This document shows positions 52,067 through 61,060 of a stretch of 64,000 nt of DNA, one piece after another. The first letter of the stretch is position 1; each line of letters opens with the position of its first letter. Position numbers and translations under genes: made by a program. The notes below the pieces were generated by a model. The model made no database searches and was not told where the DNA came from. It saw nothing but the letters and a program-made list of their open reading frames with translations. The stretch comes from JAFMJV01 sp034436555 (GTDB taxonomy: Bacteria; Chloroflexota; Limnocylindria; Limnocylindrales; CSP1-4), in NCBI GenBank assembly GCA_034436555.1, contig DAOTUU010000014.1, forward strand, positions 1-64,000, given 5' to 3'.

Positions 52067-52549
52067 CTACCGGGAACGGGCGTTCCGGGTCAGGCGCGGC
52101 AGGACGACGACACTCGCGGCCACGAACAGGCCGCCCAGGGCGGCGAACCCGGCGAGGGCGGCGCCACGCAGCCCGTCCTCACCCTCCGCGGTCGCCGTGG
52201 GCGGCAGCCCGACGGTGAAGCTCGCCGAGGCGCGGCACACATCCGGCTCGATGGCCGTGGCCTTCCACTGGCCGGTGTCCTCCTTGCCCGCGACGAGGCG
52301 GATGGAGAACGTGTCATCCTCGTCTGGCGTGACGGTCACCGTCTTGGTGGGACCGCCCGCCAGCCTCAGGACGAGCTTGGTGGGGGCGCCCGTGCCCGAG
52401 AACAGGAACTCCGTCCCGGGACCACCGTTCTTCGGCTTGACCGAGAGCGTGCACTCGTCCTGTCCCGCGACGGGACTGGCCGCGAGCGACAGCAGCAGGA
52501 GGCCGACGGCGGGCGACAGAGCCAGGGAACGACCGATCCGTGTGCGCAT
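52067..52549 (-). CDS. Secreted single-pass protein, Ig-like
   Basis: This 160-residue protein has a signal peptide (LALSPAVGLLLLSLAASPVAGQ), a beta-rich ectodomain of about 90 residues with two cysteines (DECTLSVKPK, PDVCRASASF) and a C-terminal membrane helix (LAGFAALGGLFVAASVVVL) followed by Arg-rich cytoplasmic residues. The sandwich of PGTEFLFSGTGAPTKL, TKTVTVTPDEDDTFSI and GQWKATAIE suggests an Ig-like fold. No catalytic motif is visible. ATG 52549 lies 6 nt after TATGCT, a leaderless pattern. The role is unknown. Confidence 0.75.
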   Translation of the reverse strand: MRTRIGRSLALSPAVGLLLLSLAASPVAGQDECTLSVKPKNGGPGTEFLFSGTGAPTKLVLRLAGGPTKTVTVTPDEDDTFSIRLVAGKEDTGQWKATAIEPDVCRASASFTVGLPPTATAEGEDGLRGAALAGFAALGGLFVAASVVVLPRLTRNARSR

Positions 52550-52735
52550 GCACGGAGCATACGCCACCGTCACGGCCGTCGGAAGGCCCTGGTGCGCCCA
52601 TGCACCGATCGGGGCCCGGCAGCGTCGGTTGCGGCTGGGTTGGTCGCCGGACGCAGTGGGCGCACCCGAAGCGCCCCCGTCGCGAATCTCTCCCGACACC
52701 ACAGGTGCGGCGCGCCTCGGCTAGCCTGAGCCGCG

Positions 52736-55564
52736 ATGAGCGGCCCTGCACGACCCAATCCTGCGGTCAGCGCGGAACCGCGCGGCATCGGCACGGCCGG
52801 GGCGAGGGACGCCCTGGCGCGCGAGGTCAAGCTGCTGGGCGCCCTGCTGGGACAGGTCATCGTGGAGCAGCAGGGGGAGCCGTTCCTGGCGTTCGTGGAG
52901 CGGGTGCGGCGCGCCACCATCGAGCAGCGTCGCAGCGGGTCGGAGGCGGCCCGGCGCGCCGTCGCGCGCGAGCTGGATGCGATCGGCCCGGCGGATGCCG
53001 AGGGGCTCATCCGCGCCTTCTCGCTCTACTTCCTGCTCACCAACCTGGCCGAGGAGAAGGAGCGGGTGCGACGGCTGCGGAGGCGCGGGCGATCGGGGGC
53101 GCCGGTCGCCGCGGACGGCAGCATCGCGGCCGCGGTGCGAGCGCTTCGGAGGAGCGGGGCATCGGCGCGCTCCGTCCGTGCGGAGGTGGAGCGGCTGTCG
53201 ATCGAGCTGGTGCTGACCGCGCACCCCACCGAGGCGCGTCGGCGCACCACGCTCGTCGCCCTGGGCCGCTGCTACCGGCTCCTCGATCGCCTTGACGACC
53301 CGCGCCTGACCCACGCGGAGGACGACGAGGTGCGCCGGCGGCTGCGCGAGGAGATCGCGCTGCTGTGGCACACCTCGGCGCTGCGCGTGGACGCGCCCTC
53401 GCCGCTGGACGAGGTGCGCTCCCTGATGACGTTCTTCGACGAGTCGCTGTTCGCGATCGCACCCCGCCTGGTGCGGGCGATGGACCTGGCGCTCGACGCG
53501 GACGTGCTGGAGGGCCGGCCCACGTGGGAGGACACCGACGACGGGCGCACGGCGGGCGACTCGGGCCACTCCGGCACCCGGTCGCCGCGCGCCGCGCCGT
53601 TCCTGCGCTGGGGCTCCTGGGTGGGCGGCGACCGTGACGGCAATCCGAACGTGACCGCCGACATCACGCGCGAGACGATGCGCATCCAGGCCGATCACGT
53701 GCTGCGCGGCTACGAGGCCGTGAGCCGGCGGCTGATGCAGACCGTGGCGGCCATCGTGCCCGAGGAGCGCACGGATCCCGCGCTCGCGGCACGTCTCGCA
53801 GACGATGCCGCGCGCCTGCCCGAGGTCATGGCGGAGCTCGATCGCCGGTTCCCGCTCGAGCCGTATCGCCGCCGCTTCGGCGCGATCGCGGATCGGCTCA
53901 GGCGCACCCGCCTGCGACTCGTGGAGGGTCGGCCCGCAGACGACCCCGCCACGGACGGCGCGTACGGTGGGCCGGGGTCGCTGCTCGCGGAGCTGGACGA
54001 GCTCCAGGCGTCACTCGTGGCGGGGAGGCTGGCACGCACCGCGTGGGGGGAGCTCCAGGATCTCGCCTGGCAGCTCGAGACGTTCGGGTTCCATGCTCTG
54101 GAGCTGGAGGTGCGCCAGCACAGCGAGGTCCACGCCGCCACGCTGGGGGCGCTGGATGCCGATCCCGCCGGCGCATCGGCCGTGGAGGTCTCCAGCCGGG
54201 TGACCGCGGGTGAGGTCCTGGACACGTTCCGGGTGATGGCGGAGCTCCAGGCCACGTTCGGCCGCGATGCGTGTCGTCGCTACGTGATCAGCTTCACGCG
54301 CGGTGCCCAGGACATCCTCGACGTGCTGGAGCTCGCCGCGCGCGCCGGGCGCCCGGCTCCCGTCCTGGATGTCGTGCCGCTGTTCGAGTCGGCCGACGCG
54401 CTGGCCACGGCCGGCCCGATCGTGGAGACGCTGCTCGCCGACCCTCGCTATCGCCGGCATCTCGCGGCGCGCGGCGACCACCAGGAGGTGATGCTGGGCT
54501 ATTCCGACTCGACCAAGGAGTCGGGCACGCTCGCGGCGAGCTGGATGCTCTATCGGGCGCAGGAGACGCTCTCGGAGGTCGCCTCCCGGATCGGCGTCGG
54601 GCTGACCATCTTCCACGGTCGGGGCGGCGCGATCGGTCGCGGGGGCGGCCCGATGTCGCGCGCGATCCTGTCCAGCGCACCCGGGTCGCTGCGGGAGCGT
54701 CTCAAGCTGACCGAGCAGGGCGAGGTCATCGCCGCGCGCTATGCGAACCCGCAGCTCGCGCTGCGCCACCTGGAGCGGCTGGCCAACGCGGTCCTGCTCG
54801 CGTCATCGCCGGGACACGAGGCCGCCGTGCGCGCGGCATCGGTGGACGGGGCGCCGGTGATGGATGAGCTCGCCCGGGAGTCCAGCACGGTCTACCGGGC
54901 CATGGTCTGGGACGACCCCGGGTTCGAGGCGTTCTTCCGCGCGGCCACCCCCATCGAGGAGCTGGCGGGTCTCGCCATCGGATCGCGGCCGGCCGCGCGC
55001 GCCCGGAGCGGCGCCCGACCGCACGTCACGATGGCCACCCTGCGCGCCATCCCGTGGGTCTTCGCCTGGTCCCAGTCGCGCCTCAACCTGCCCGGCTGGT
55101 TCGGGGTGGGCAGCGCCCTCGAGGCGTATCAGAGGCACCACGGCGCGGACGGACTGGCGCGGCTCCAGGCGCTCTACCGCGACTGGGCGCTCTTCGCCAC
55201 CGTGCTGGACACCGTGGAGCTGAGCCTCGCGAAGGCGTCCGTGGAGGTGGCCGAGCGCTACGCCAGGCTCGCCGAGGGCGAGGTGTCCGCGGCCATCTGG
55301 GATCGCCTCAGGGGCGAGTTCCTGCGCACCCGGACCGCCCTGCTGCGCATCACCGGCAGGCGCGAGCTGCTCGATGCGATGCCCGAGCTGCAGCGTTCGA
55401 TCGCGCTGCGCAACCCCTACGTCGACTCCCTCTCGGAGGTCCAGGTGCGGCTGCTGGCGTCGCTCCGGAGCCTGCCGCCCGGTGACGACCGCCGCAAGGA
55501 GCTGGAGCGCCTCGTGCACCTGTCGGTGAGCGGGGTCGCGGCGGGAATCCAGAACACCGGCTGA
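52736..55564 (+). CDS. ppc: Phosphoenolpyruvate carboxylase
   Basis: This 942-residue enzyme fixes bicarbonate on PEP to give oxaloacetate, refilling the citric acid cycle. It has the catalytic His in VLTAHPTEARRRT, the SWVGGDRDGNPNVT motif, LGYSDSTKESGTLAASW with the conserved Lys/Glu, and the glycine-rich FHGRGGAIGRGGGP loop. QRSIALRNPYVDSLSEVQVRLL is the C-terminal allosteric/Asp site region. It has a complete length. ATG 52736 is 8 nt after TAGCCT. It complements the citrate synthase at 10909. Confidence 0.95.
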   Translation: MSGPARPNPAVSAEPRGIGTAGARDALAREVKLLGALLGQVIVEQQGEPFLAFVERVRRATIEQRRSGSEAARRAVARELDAIGPADAEGLIRAFSLYFLLTNLAEEKERVRRLRRRGRSGAPVAADGSIAAAVRALRRSGASARSVRAEVERLSIELVLTAHPTEARRRTTLVALGRCYRLLDRLDDPRLTHAEDDEVRRRLREEIALLWHTSALRVDAPSPLDEVRSLMTFFDESLFAIAPRLVRAMDLALDADVLEGRPTWEDTDDGRTAGDSGHSGTRSPRAAPFLRWGSWVGGDRDGNPNVTADITRETMRIQADHVLRGYEAVSRRLMQTVAAIVPEERTDPALAARLADDAARLPEVMAELDRRFPLEPYRRRFGAIADRLRRTRLRLVEGRPADDPATDGAYGGPGSLLAELDELQASLVAGRLARTAWGELQDLAWQLETFGFHALELEVRQHSEVHAATLGALDADPAGASAVEVSSRVTAGEVLDTFRVMAELQATFGRDACRRYVISFTRGAQDILDVLELAARAGRPAPVLDVVPLFESADALATAGPIVETLLADPRYRRHLAARGDHQEVMLGYSDSTKESGTLAASWMLYRAQETLSEVASRIGVGLTIFHGRGGAIGRGGGPMSRAILSSAPGSLRERLKLTEQGEVIAARYANPQLALRHLERLANAVLLASSPGHEAAVRAASVDGAPVMDELARESSTVYRAMVWDDPGFEAFFRAATPIEELAGLAIGSRPAARARSGARPHVTMATLRAIPWVFAWSQSRLNLPGWFGVGSALEAYQRHHGADGLARLQALYRDWALFATVLDTVELSLAKASVEVAERYARLAEGEVSAAIWDRLRGEFLRTRTALLRITGRRELLDAMPELQRSIALRNPYVDSLSEVQVRLLASLRSLPPGDDRRKELERLVHLSVSGVAAGIQNTG

Positions 55565-55625
55565 CGCGCCCGGACCGGGCACGTCGCAGCGGCCGTCGGA
55601 GGCGGTCGTGGGGCACACTGGCAGG

Positions 55626-56477
55626 ATGCCGACCCGGGAGCCCACCCTGCTGCCTGATGACAGCCTCCCGCCGACCGACGTCCTGGCGGAGGCGAACCAT
55701 GCTGCCCTGCTGCGACACCACGGCCGCTTCCCGGGTGCACTCGTGGACGACCAGCTGACGCACCTGCGCGTCTGGACCGGTCTGGCCAGCGGCTTCTTCA
55801 ACGCCGTCGCCCGGGCGCGCTGGACCCCGGCCGTGGCGGTCGCGGCGGTCCGCTCCATCGTCACGGACCTCTCGGCGCGGCGCGCTCCCTGGCGCTGGTA
55901 CGTGGGTTCCACGGCGGGCTCAGAGGAGCTGGGTCGACTGCTCAAGGCGGTCGGGCTCCGGTCGGTGCCGGCCCAGACGCCCATGCTGCTCACGATCGCC
56001 GGACCCACGCTGCCGCGCCTGGTCGCGTCCGTGGAGGCCGTGCCGGGACTGCACCTCTCACAGGTCCGCGATCGGACGGGGATGACCGCGTGGGTGGCCG
56101 CGCGCGCGGCATCGAACGGCTGGTCCGAGCGAACAGCCGGAGCGTGGCTGACGATGCACCTGGGGCTCGGCTTCGAGGAGTCCGAGCCGCTCCAGCACCT
56201 GGTGGCGCGGCGGGACGGGCGCCCCGTGGGCACCGTGACGGTGTTCCTGGGCGCCGATGGGACCGCGGGCATCTACCACGTGGAGGTGGTGCCGGAGGCG
56301 CGGGGAGCGGGGATCGCATCCTGGCTGACCGCGGCGGCGGTCGGCCTCGCCGCCGACCGGGGCGCCCGGCGCGTGGTGCTGACCTCCACGCAGGCGGCGC
56401 TCGGGCTCTACCGGCGCCTCGGCTTCGCGCCCCAGGGCTCGTTCACGTACTTCATCGACCCTCGGCTGGGAGCGTGA
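55626..56477 (+). CDS. GNAT-family acetyltransferase
   Basis: This 283-residue protein has an N-terminal half without clear relatives that I can see and a C-terminal GNAT fold. GIYHVEVVPEARGAGIASWLTAAAVGLAADRGARRVVLTSTQAALGLYRRLGF contains the acetyl-CoA-binding R/Q-x-x-G-x-A/G loop. It should transfer an acetyl group from acetyl-CoA to an amine or amino sugar; the substrate is unknown. ATG 55626 follows a GGCAGG; an in-frame GTG at 55608 would add six residues. Confidence 0.8.
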   Translation: MPTREPTLLPDDSLPPTDVLAEANHAALLRHHGRFPGALVDDQLTHLRVWTGLASGFFNAVARARWTPAVAVAAVRSIVTDLSARRAPWRWYVGSTAGSEELGRLLKAVGLRSVPAQTPMLLTIAGPTLPRLVASVEAVPGLHLSQVRDRTGMTAWVAARAASNGWSERTAGAWLTMHLGLGFEESEPLQHLVARRDGRPVGTVTVFLGADGTAGIYHVEVVPEARGAGIASWLTAAAVGLAADRGARRVVLTSTQAALGLYRRLGFAPQGSFTYFIDPRLGA

Positions 56478-56487
56478 GGCGCGAACG

Positions 56488-56979
56488 TCAGGCGCCCGGA
56501 CGGCCCGATCGCGTGTAGACCAGGACCGCGCGCTCGAACTCCATGATGGTGGCGCCGTCCTGGTTGAAGCCGCGGGTGCGCACGCGGACGATGCCCTGCG
56601 TCGGCCGGCTCTTCGACGGCCGCACCTCGAGCACCTCCGACTCGGCGTAGATCGTGTCTCCCGCGAACACCGGCGCGGTCAGGCGCACGTTCTCCCAGCC
56701 CAGGTTCGCCACCGCGTTCTGGGACACGTCCGGCACGGACAGCCCGGTCACGATCGCGAGCGCGAGCGTGCTCACCACGAGCGGCCTGCCGAACTCCGTG
56801 CGTGACGCGTAGTCCGCGTTGGAGTGGACGTCGTGCGGGTTGTTGGTGAGCAGCGAGAACCAGGTGTTGTCGGTCTGGGTGATCGTCCGGCCGTGAGCGT
56901 GGCGGTAGACGTCGCCCACGGTGAAGTCCTCCAGGTAGCGTCCCTCCCAGCCGCGGACGGGCGCGCGCTCCTGTGTCAT
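56488..56979 (-). CDS. MaoC-family dehydratase
   Basis: This 163-residue single hot-dog protein has the MaoC catalytic region FSLLTNNPHDVHSNADYASRTEFGRPLVVSTLALAIVTGL with the Asp/His dyad. It should hydrate or dehydrate an enoyl-CoA. It is too short for the two-domain mesaconyl-CoA hydratase but may do a related job. ATG 56979 overlaps the CoA-lyase stop by 4 nt, so the two enzymes are coupled and likely act on the same acyl-CoA chain. Confidence 0.87.
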   Translation of the reverse strand: MTQERAPVRGWEGRYLEDFTVGDVYRHAHGRTITQTDNTWFSLLTNNPHDVHSNADYASRTEFGRPLVVSTLALAIVTGLSVPDVSQNAVANLGWENVRLTAPVFAGDTIYAESEVLEVRPSKSRPTQGIVRVRTRGFNQDGATIMEFERAVLVYTRSGRPGA

Positions 56980-58265
56980 GGGGCCGTCACCTCATCGAGC
57001 TCGGCGGCGTCGATCACGCCCAGGTCGAACGCGCGCCGGGCATCGAACCGGCCCAGCGCCGTGGCCTGCCGCAGCACCACCCGGGCATGGCGGTCGGTGG
57101 CCCGGTCGGACATCACGCCGCCGATCATCGTGGCGCCCTTGCCGTCGGTGTGGACCGAGCGGTGGTACGCGGCCAGCTTGTCCGCCTCCGCCTCCAGCTG
57201 CTCCGGCGCGAACCCCGCCTCGTAGGCCAGCAGCACCCCGAACAGCTGGGCGGGATGACCGACCCACTTGCCCAGCATGCCGAAGTCGCGGGCGCGGGCG
57301 GCATCGTCATGGACCAGCTTCATGCGCTCCAGGAACCGTTGGCGGTTGGCAGCCGCGTCCAGGGCCGGGTCAGCGACGGGGTAGTCCAGGGTCATGCCGT
57401 CGATGGCGGGCACGCCCACGGCACCCGCGATGTCCACGATCTCGGCGCGCGCCCAGTCGGCCAGCGGATGGGTGTTGGCGATCGACGGCAGGCCCAGGTC
57501 CGCGGAGTAGTCGGCGAGGCCGAAGATGAGGGCGCACAGCCGGTCGGTGGCGCGCGCCGCGATCTGCGGCAGCTGCCCGGCGCACCAGCCGGACTCCACG
57601 AGGTACGCCGTCCGGATGCCGCCCGCGGGCATCCCCAGCGCGGTCTCCGCGTCCGTGAGCGCCTCGTGGACCAGGTCCACCTCCTCGGGATGCTCGACCT
57701 TGGGGAACACGATGCCGTCCAGGGGGACCGCGTCCGGACCGCAGCGCTCCACGAGCGCCCACAGCAGGGAGTACAGCTCCTGGAACGTGGTCTCCAGGTT
57801 GAGGCCGGGAGGCCGGTAGAAGCGCAGCGTCCGGGGGCCGCCGCCGGACCAGTCCGCGTCCACCAGGACGTTCGCGGCCTCCACGCGGGCACGGGCCGCG
57901 GCGTCATCGGTCAGGGCCAGGGCGTCCTCCGCGTCCAGCATCACCATGGGCGAGCGGCGGGGCGCCGCCAGCAGCGACTCCACGAGGGGGGCGGGCACCT
58001 CCAGGCGCTCCGCGAGCTGGGCCGCGGTGACCCCGAAGCGCTCCAGGATGCGCGCCATGGGCGCGGTGCCGCCCTCCACGGCCTTGCGCGCGATCGCCTC
58101 CTCCGCCGGCGTGGTGAAGTGCGCCTGCTGGCGCCAGTAGCGCAGCGGCAGTCGCGCGGTCCGACCGGAGACGGCCTCGCGCACGGCGAGTCGGCGCTCG
58201 TCCGCACGGGCGATGGCGGCGGCCAGGTCCGGCAGCGGCCGCGAGGGCGAGGACGACGCGGTCAC
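56976..58265 (-). CDS. HpcH/HpaI (CitE-like) CoA-ester lyase
   Basis: This 429-residue TIM-barrel is of the CitE/malyl-CoA lyase group. MVMLDAEDALALTDDAAARARVEAANVL holds the conserved Asp-Ala-Glu-Asp, DGIVFPKVEHPEEVD the lysine region, and LSFG-like IFGLADYSADLG and GKWVGHPAQLFGVLLAYEAGF the metal Glu/Asp and Trp-His positions. Members cleave or form malyl-CoA, beta-methylmalyl-CoA or citramalyl-CoA. It is longer than the usual 300-350 by an N-terminal extension of about 95 residues. GTG 58265 overlaps the ceramidase-like stop as GTGA. Confidence 0.85.
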   Translation of the reverse strand: MTASSSPSRPLPDLAAAIARADERRLAVREAVSGRTARLPLRYWRQQAHFTTPAEEAIARKAVEGGTAPMARILERFGVTAAQLAERLEVPAPLVESLLAAPRRSPMVMLDAEDALALTDDAAARARVEAANVLVDADWSGGGPRTLRFYRPPGLNLETTFQELYSLLWALVERCGPDAVPLDGIVFPKVEHPEEVDLVHEALTDAETALGMPAGGIRTAYLVESGWCAGQLPQIAARATDRLCALIFGLADYSADLGLPSIANTHPLADWARAEIVDIAGAVGVPAIDGMTLDYPVADPALDAAANRQRFLERMKLVHDDAARARDFGMLGKWVGHPAQLFGVLLAYEAGFAPEQLEAEADKLAAYHRSVHTDGKGATMIGGVMSDRATDRHARVVLRQATALGRFDARRAFDLGVIDAAELDEVTAP

Positions 58266-59695
58266 GGGCGGCCCTCCGGGAACAGCTCCGCGAGCAGCTC
58301 CAGCGAGGTGTCCCGGATGATGCCCGCCACGTCGGGCGAGAACGGCGCCGGGTGGGCGTAGCCTCGTTGCGCGACGGCCGGCTCGTAGCCGCCGAAGGGG
58401 TACTCCTCGGGCGTGGCGATGTAGCCCAGCACCCCGTTGCTGTACCCCGCGAAGATCGTGACCGGGGCCGGGGACGCCGCGCGTACCGCGGCTCCGATCT
58501 CCCCGAAGACCTCGCCGGGCGTGCCCACGACCGCGGTGTCCCCCAGACGCGCGGCCCAGATCTCGCCCATCGACTCGCGCGGCAGCGGGCCCTGCTCCGC
58601 CCACCCGAGCATCAGCCTGATCCACTCCGCGTGGTAGCGCACCGGGTTGATGGTCACGCGCGTCTCACCCGCCACCGTGCGCCGCGCGATGTCCGCCTCC
58701 CGCTCCGCGAGCTCCGTCCGCAGCGCGTCCACGGACGGCGCCTCCAGGAGCGGCAGGGGCACCATCCGGCGCGCGGTGGCGATCGACTGCGGCGGCTGCA
58801 CATCCGCGGCGCGCCTGCGGTACAACGAGATGGGGGTGACCGAGCCGAAGTCCAGCCTCTCCACGACCATGGCGCGCGGCTCGGCATCCACCACCGCGTG
58901 CGCCGCCTCCATGCCCACGCGCCGCCCGAAGGGGACCTCCGGCCCCGCGTGGTCGAAGAAGCACTCCAGGGGCAGCACGTTCCCGGCGGCACCCTGCAGG
59001 AAGATCGCCACGCCGCCGCCGCGCAGCTGCTCCACATGGCTCCGCAGCGGGCCCACGAAGTCCGATCCGATGGCCGACACGTCCGGCCCGACGACCACCG
59101 GGTGGCAGCCGAACCCGACGATCGTGGCGATCGGCGAGCCGTCCAGCGCGTCGATGCGGATGGTGGGCACGGAGTCGTCGAGGAACCCCTCCGGGTTCCA
59201 GCCCAGGATCGTGCGGCCGTCCGGCGTCCGCTCCCGTCGGTTGACCGCGATGCCCGGGGCATGCCCCACGCCGCCGCTGATGCGCGCCTCCCGGGCGTCC
59301 GCCAGCGCCCGCACCGCGACGCTCGCGTACTGGTCGGGCAGGCTCTCCCAGTAGCGCAGCTCCAGGTCGGTCCAGTCGTCCGTCTCGCCGCCCAGCTTGA
59401 GCAGGGCGCCCGGCCACGGACCGGCATGCGTGTGGGAGGAGTTGAGCAGCACGTGCTCGCCGGGGATGCCGGTGGCCTCGGTGATGCGCCCGCGGATCCG
59501 CTCCGCGAACGGCGGTGTCAGGTTCGTGAGATCCGCGGCCATGATCGCGACCGTGGTGGGGCCGTCGATGAGGACCACGCCCGTGACGAGCAGTGGGTCG
59601 AGCACCCGGCGGGGTGCGATGGGCCGTCGGACGAAGCCCAGCACATCCACGGGGAGGGGGGGCGTGATGTCCACGCGCGCGGAGCCGGCGAGCAT
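58262..59695 (-). CDS. Neutral/alkaline ceramidase-like hydrolase
   Basis: This 477-residue protein has the N-terminal domain of neutral ceramidases: AGSARVDITPPLPVDVLGFVRRP, VAIMAADLTNL, LLNSSHTHAGPWPG (zinc-His-x-His-Ala-Gly), GFGCHPVVVGPDVSAIGSDFVG and FLQGAAGNVLP. There is no signal peptide and the C-terminal ceramide-specific domain is absent, so the substrate is likely an amide or ester other than ceramide. AGGAGG lies 8 nt before ATG 59695. It heads an operon with the CoA lyase and MaoC genes. Confidence 0.82.
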   Translation of the reverse strand: MLAGSARVDITPPLPVDVLGFVRRPIAPRRVLDPLLVTGVVLIDGPTTVAIMAADLTNLTPPFAERIRGRITEATGIPGEHVLLNSSHTHAGPWPGALLKLGGETDDWTDLELRYWESLPDQYASVAVRALADAREARISGGVGHAPGIAVNRRERTPDGRTILGWNPEGFLDDSVPTIRIDALDGSPIATIVGFGCHPVVVGPDVSAIGSDFVGPLRSHVEQLRGGGVAIFLQGAAGNVLPLECFFDHAGPEVPFGRRVGMEAAHAVVDAEPRAMVVERLDFGSVTPISLYRRRAADVQPPQSIATARRMVPLPLLEAPSVDALRTELAEREADIARRTVAGETRVTINPVRYHAEWIRLMLGWAEQGPLPRESMGEIWAARLGDTAVVGTPGEVFGEIGAAVRAASPAPVTIFAGYSNGVLGYIATPEEYPFGGYEPAVAQRGYAHPAPFSPDVAGIIRDTSLELLAELFPEGRP

Positions 59696-59750
59696 CGTGA
59701 GGACCTCCTGGCGGATCGTGGGCGGGTCGTGGGCGATGGGGCGGGGTCTG

Positions 59751-60455
59751 CTACCGCTGCGCCGTCAGCCAGTCGCGCGCATCCGACAGTCGCTGCTGCA
59801 GGTCGGAGAGGAGGCGCGCCGCTCCCGCTCCATCCACGGCGCGATGGTCCGAGCTGAGCGTCGCGGACATCATGCGGCGGATCACGACCTGCCCGTCCCG
59901 CACGACCGCCCGCGCCTCCGTGGCGCCCGTGGCCAGGATGGCGACCTGGGGCGGCGTGATGATGGCGGTGAAGCCGGTCACGCCCAGGCCGCCCAGGTTG
60001 CTCAGCGTGAACGTGCCCTCGGCGATCTCCGGGGCGCGCAGCTTGCCCACCTTGGCGCGCGCGACGAGGTCCCGCAGCTCCGCGCCCAGCTCGTCGACCG
60101 ACTTGCCGGCGCAGTCGAGCAGGGCCGGGGCGATGAGCCCGGCGTCCCCCAGATCGATGGCGACGCCCAGGTTGACGGCGTCCACGCGCTCCAGCGTCTC
60201 GCCGTTCCAGACCGCGTTGAACGCGGGGAACGCGGTCAGCGTGGAGGCGATCGCCTTGAGCAGGAGGGCTGTGACGGTCGCACGCTCCTCCTTGGCGCGA
60301 CCCTCGTTGAACGCCGCCAGGGCGTCCAGCGCGGCGTCCATCTCGAGGTCCCGCAAGACGTAGAAATGGGGTGCCGACTGCTTGGACTGGACCATGCGCC
60401 GGGCGATCGCCTGGCGCATCCGGTCGAACACGACGGGGGTGCGTCCCTCGGTCAT
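59751..60455 (-). CDS. Dihydrolipoamide acyltransferase (E2) catalytic domain
   Basis: This 234-residue protein is only the catalytic domain of a 2-oxoacid dehydrogenase E2. It shows RMRQAIARRMVQSKQSAPHFYVLRDLEMD, the channel and core strands (AFPAFNAVWNGETLERVDAVNLGVAIDL, GTFTLSNLGGLGVTGFTAIITPPQVAIL) and the active-site SSDHRAVDGA with the catalytic His. A lipoyl protein lies just upstream in the same frame, separated by a TAG stop and nine codons (APGAAETSR). The peripheral subunit-binding domain is missing. It should accept acetyl groups from AceE-loaded lipoyl arms. Confidence 0.85.
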   Translation of the reverse strand: MTEGRTPVVFDRMRQAIARRMVQSKQSAPHFYVLRDLEMDAALDALAAFNEGRAKEERATVTALLLKAIASTLTAFPAFNAVWNGETLERVDAVNLGVAIDLGDAGLIAPALLDCAGKSVDELGAELRDLVARAKVGKLRAPEIAEGTFTLSNLGGLGVTGFTAIITPPQVAILATGATEARAVVRDGQVVIRRMMSATLSSDHRAVDGAGAARLLSDLQQRLSDARDWLTAQR

Positions 60456-60482
60456 GCGGCTGGTCTCCGCGGCGCCCGGGGC

Positions 60483-60728
60483 CTAGTTCCCGTCCTCCAG
60501 GTAGCCGATGACGGTCCCCACGGGGACCTCCTTGCCCGGCTCGAGCGTCTGCTCCACGAGCGTGCCGCCCGCGAGCGCCTCCATCTCGACCGTGGACTTC
60601 TCGGTCTCGATCTCGGCGAGCACGTCGCCGCGGCTGACCGTGTCGCCCACCTTCTTGATCCAGGCGGCGATCGTGCCGACCTCCATGTCATAGCCGAGCT
60701 TGGGCATCTCGATCGCGATGCGGGCCAT
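60483..60728 (-). CDS. Stand-alone lipoyl-domain protein (E2 arm)
   Basis: This 81-residue protein is a single biotinyl/lipoyl domain: IEMPKLGYDMEVGTIAAWIKKVGDTVSRGD, with the lipoylated Lys in EIETEKSTVEMEA and the turn EPGKEVPVGTVIGYLED. It ends at TAG 60483-60485, which is in the same frame as the catalytic gene that follows, so the two parts of E2 would form one protein if the amber codon were read through. ATG 60728 is the start; TACAAT at 60815-60810 on the minus strand is a good -10 about 80 nt upstream. Confidence 0.87.
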   Translation of the reverse strand: MARIAIEMPKLGYDMEVGTIAAWIKKVGDTVSRGDVLAEIETEKSTVEMEALAGGTLVEQTLEPGKEVPVGTVIGYLEDGN

Positions 60729-60809
60729 GCGGTCCTCCGTTCGTGGGTCGTCTCGGGCTCCGGGTCACGTGCCCCGACGGGCCGCGTGGAAGCGTCTGCA
60801 ACCGCGATT

Positions 60810-60856
60810 GTAGCCCGCCACGAGGCCATGGTACAGGGTGGAGACAATCGATTGCC
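60810..60856 (-). promoter_or_regulatory. Promoter of the lipoyl gene with CAATCGATTG palindrome
   Basis: On the minus strand, TACAAT (60815-60810) is a strong -10 candidate. GACAATCGATTGCC (60843-60856), containing the perfect 10-bp palindrome CAATCGATTG with a central CG, lies about 28 bp further upstream. It resembles the GACAATCGTTTGTC element at 61419-61432 in front of the sugar transporter, so one LacI-type regulator may control both. Confidence 0.45.
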
Positions 60857-61060
60857 CGGCCGTGTGTGGGCCTCCGGCCGCCCCGCGTCAGTGGAGCGGC
60901 ACCACCGTGAGCGATCCGGCGCGGATGGCGGCGATCCGGGTGCGCCTGGCCTCGGGCGCCGGATGGGTGTCCCAGAGCACCGACGTCTCACAGCGGATTC
61001 CCGCGGTGGCCCTGGGCTGCCGCACACCCCCTGCACGCGACGCCGCGCGGCGGCCCCGGT

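Noticed and set aside
60887..61030. Minus-strand fragment ending VLWDTHPAPEARRTRIAAIRAGSLTVVPLH
   Set aside because: It looks protein-like but has no clear start, no homology I recognise, and lies in a repeat-rich gap.
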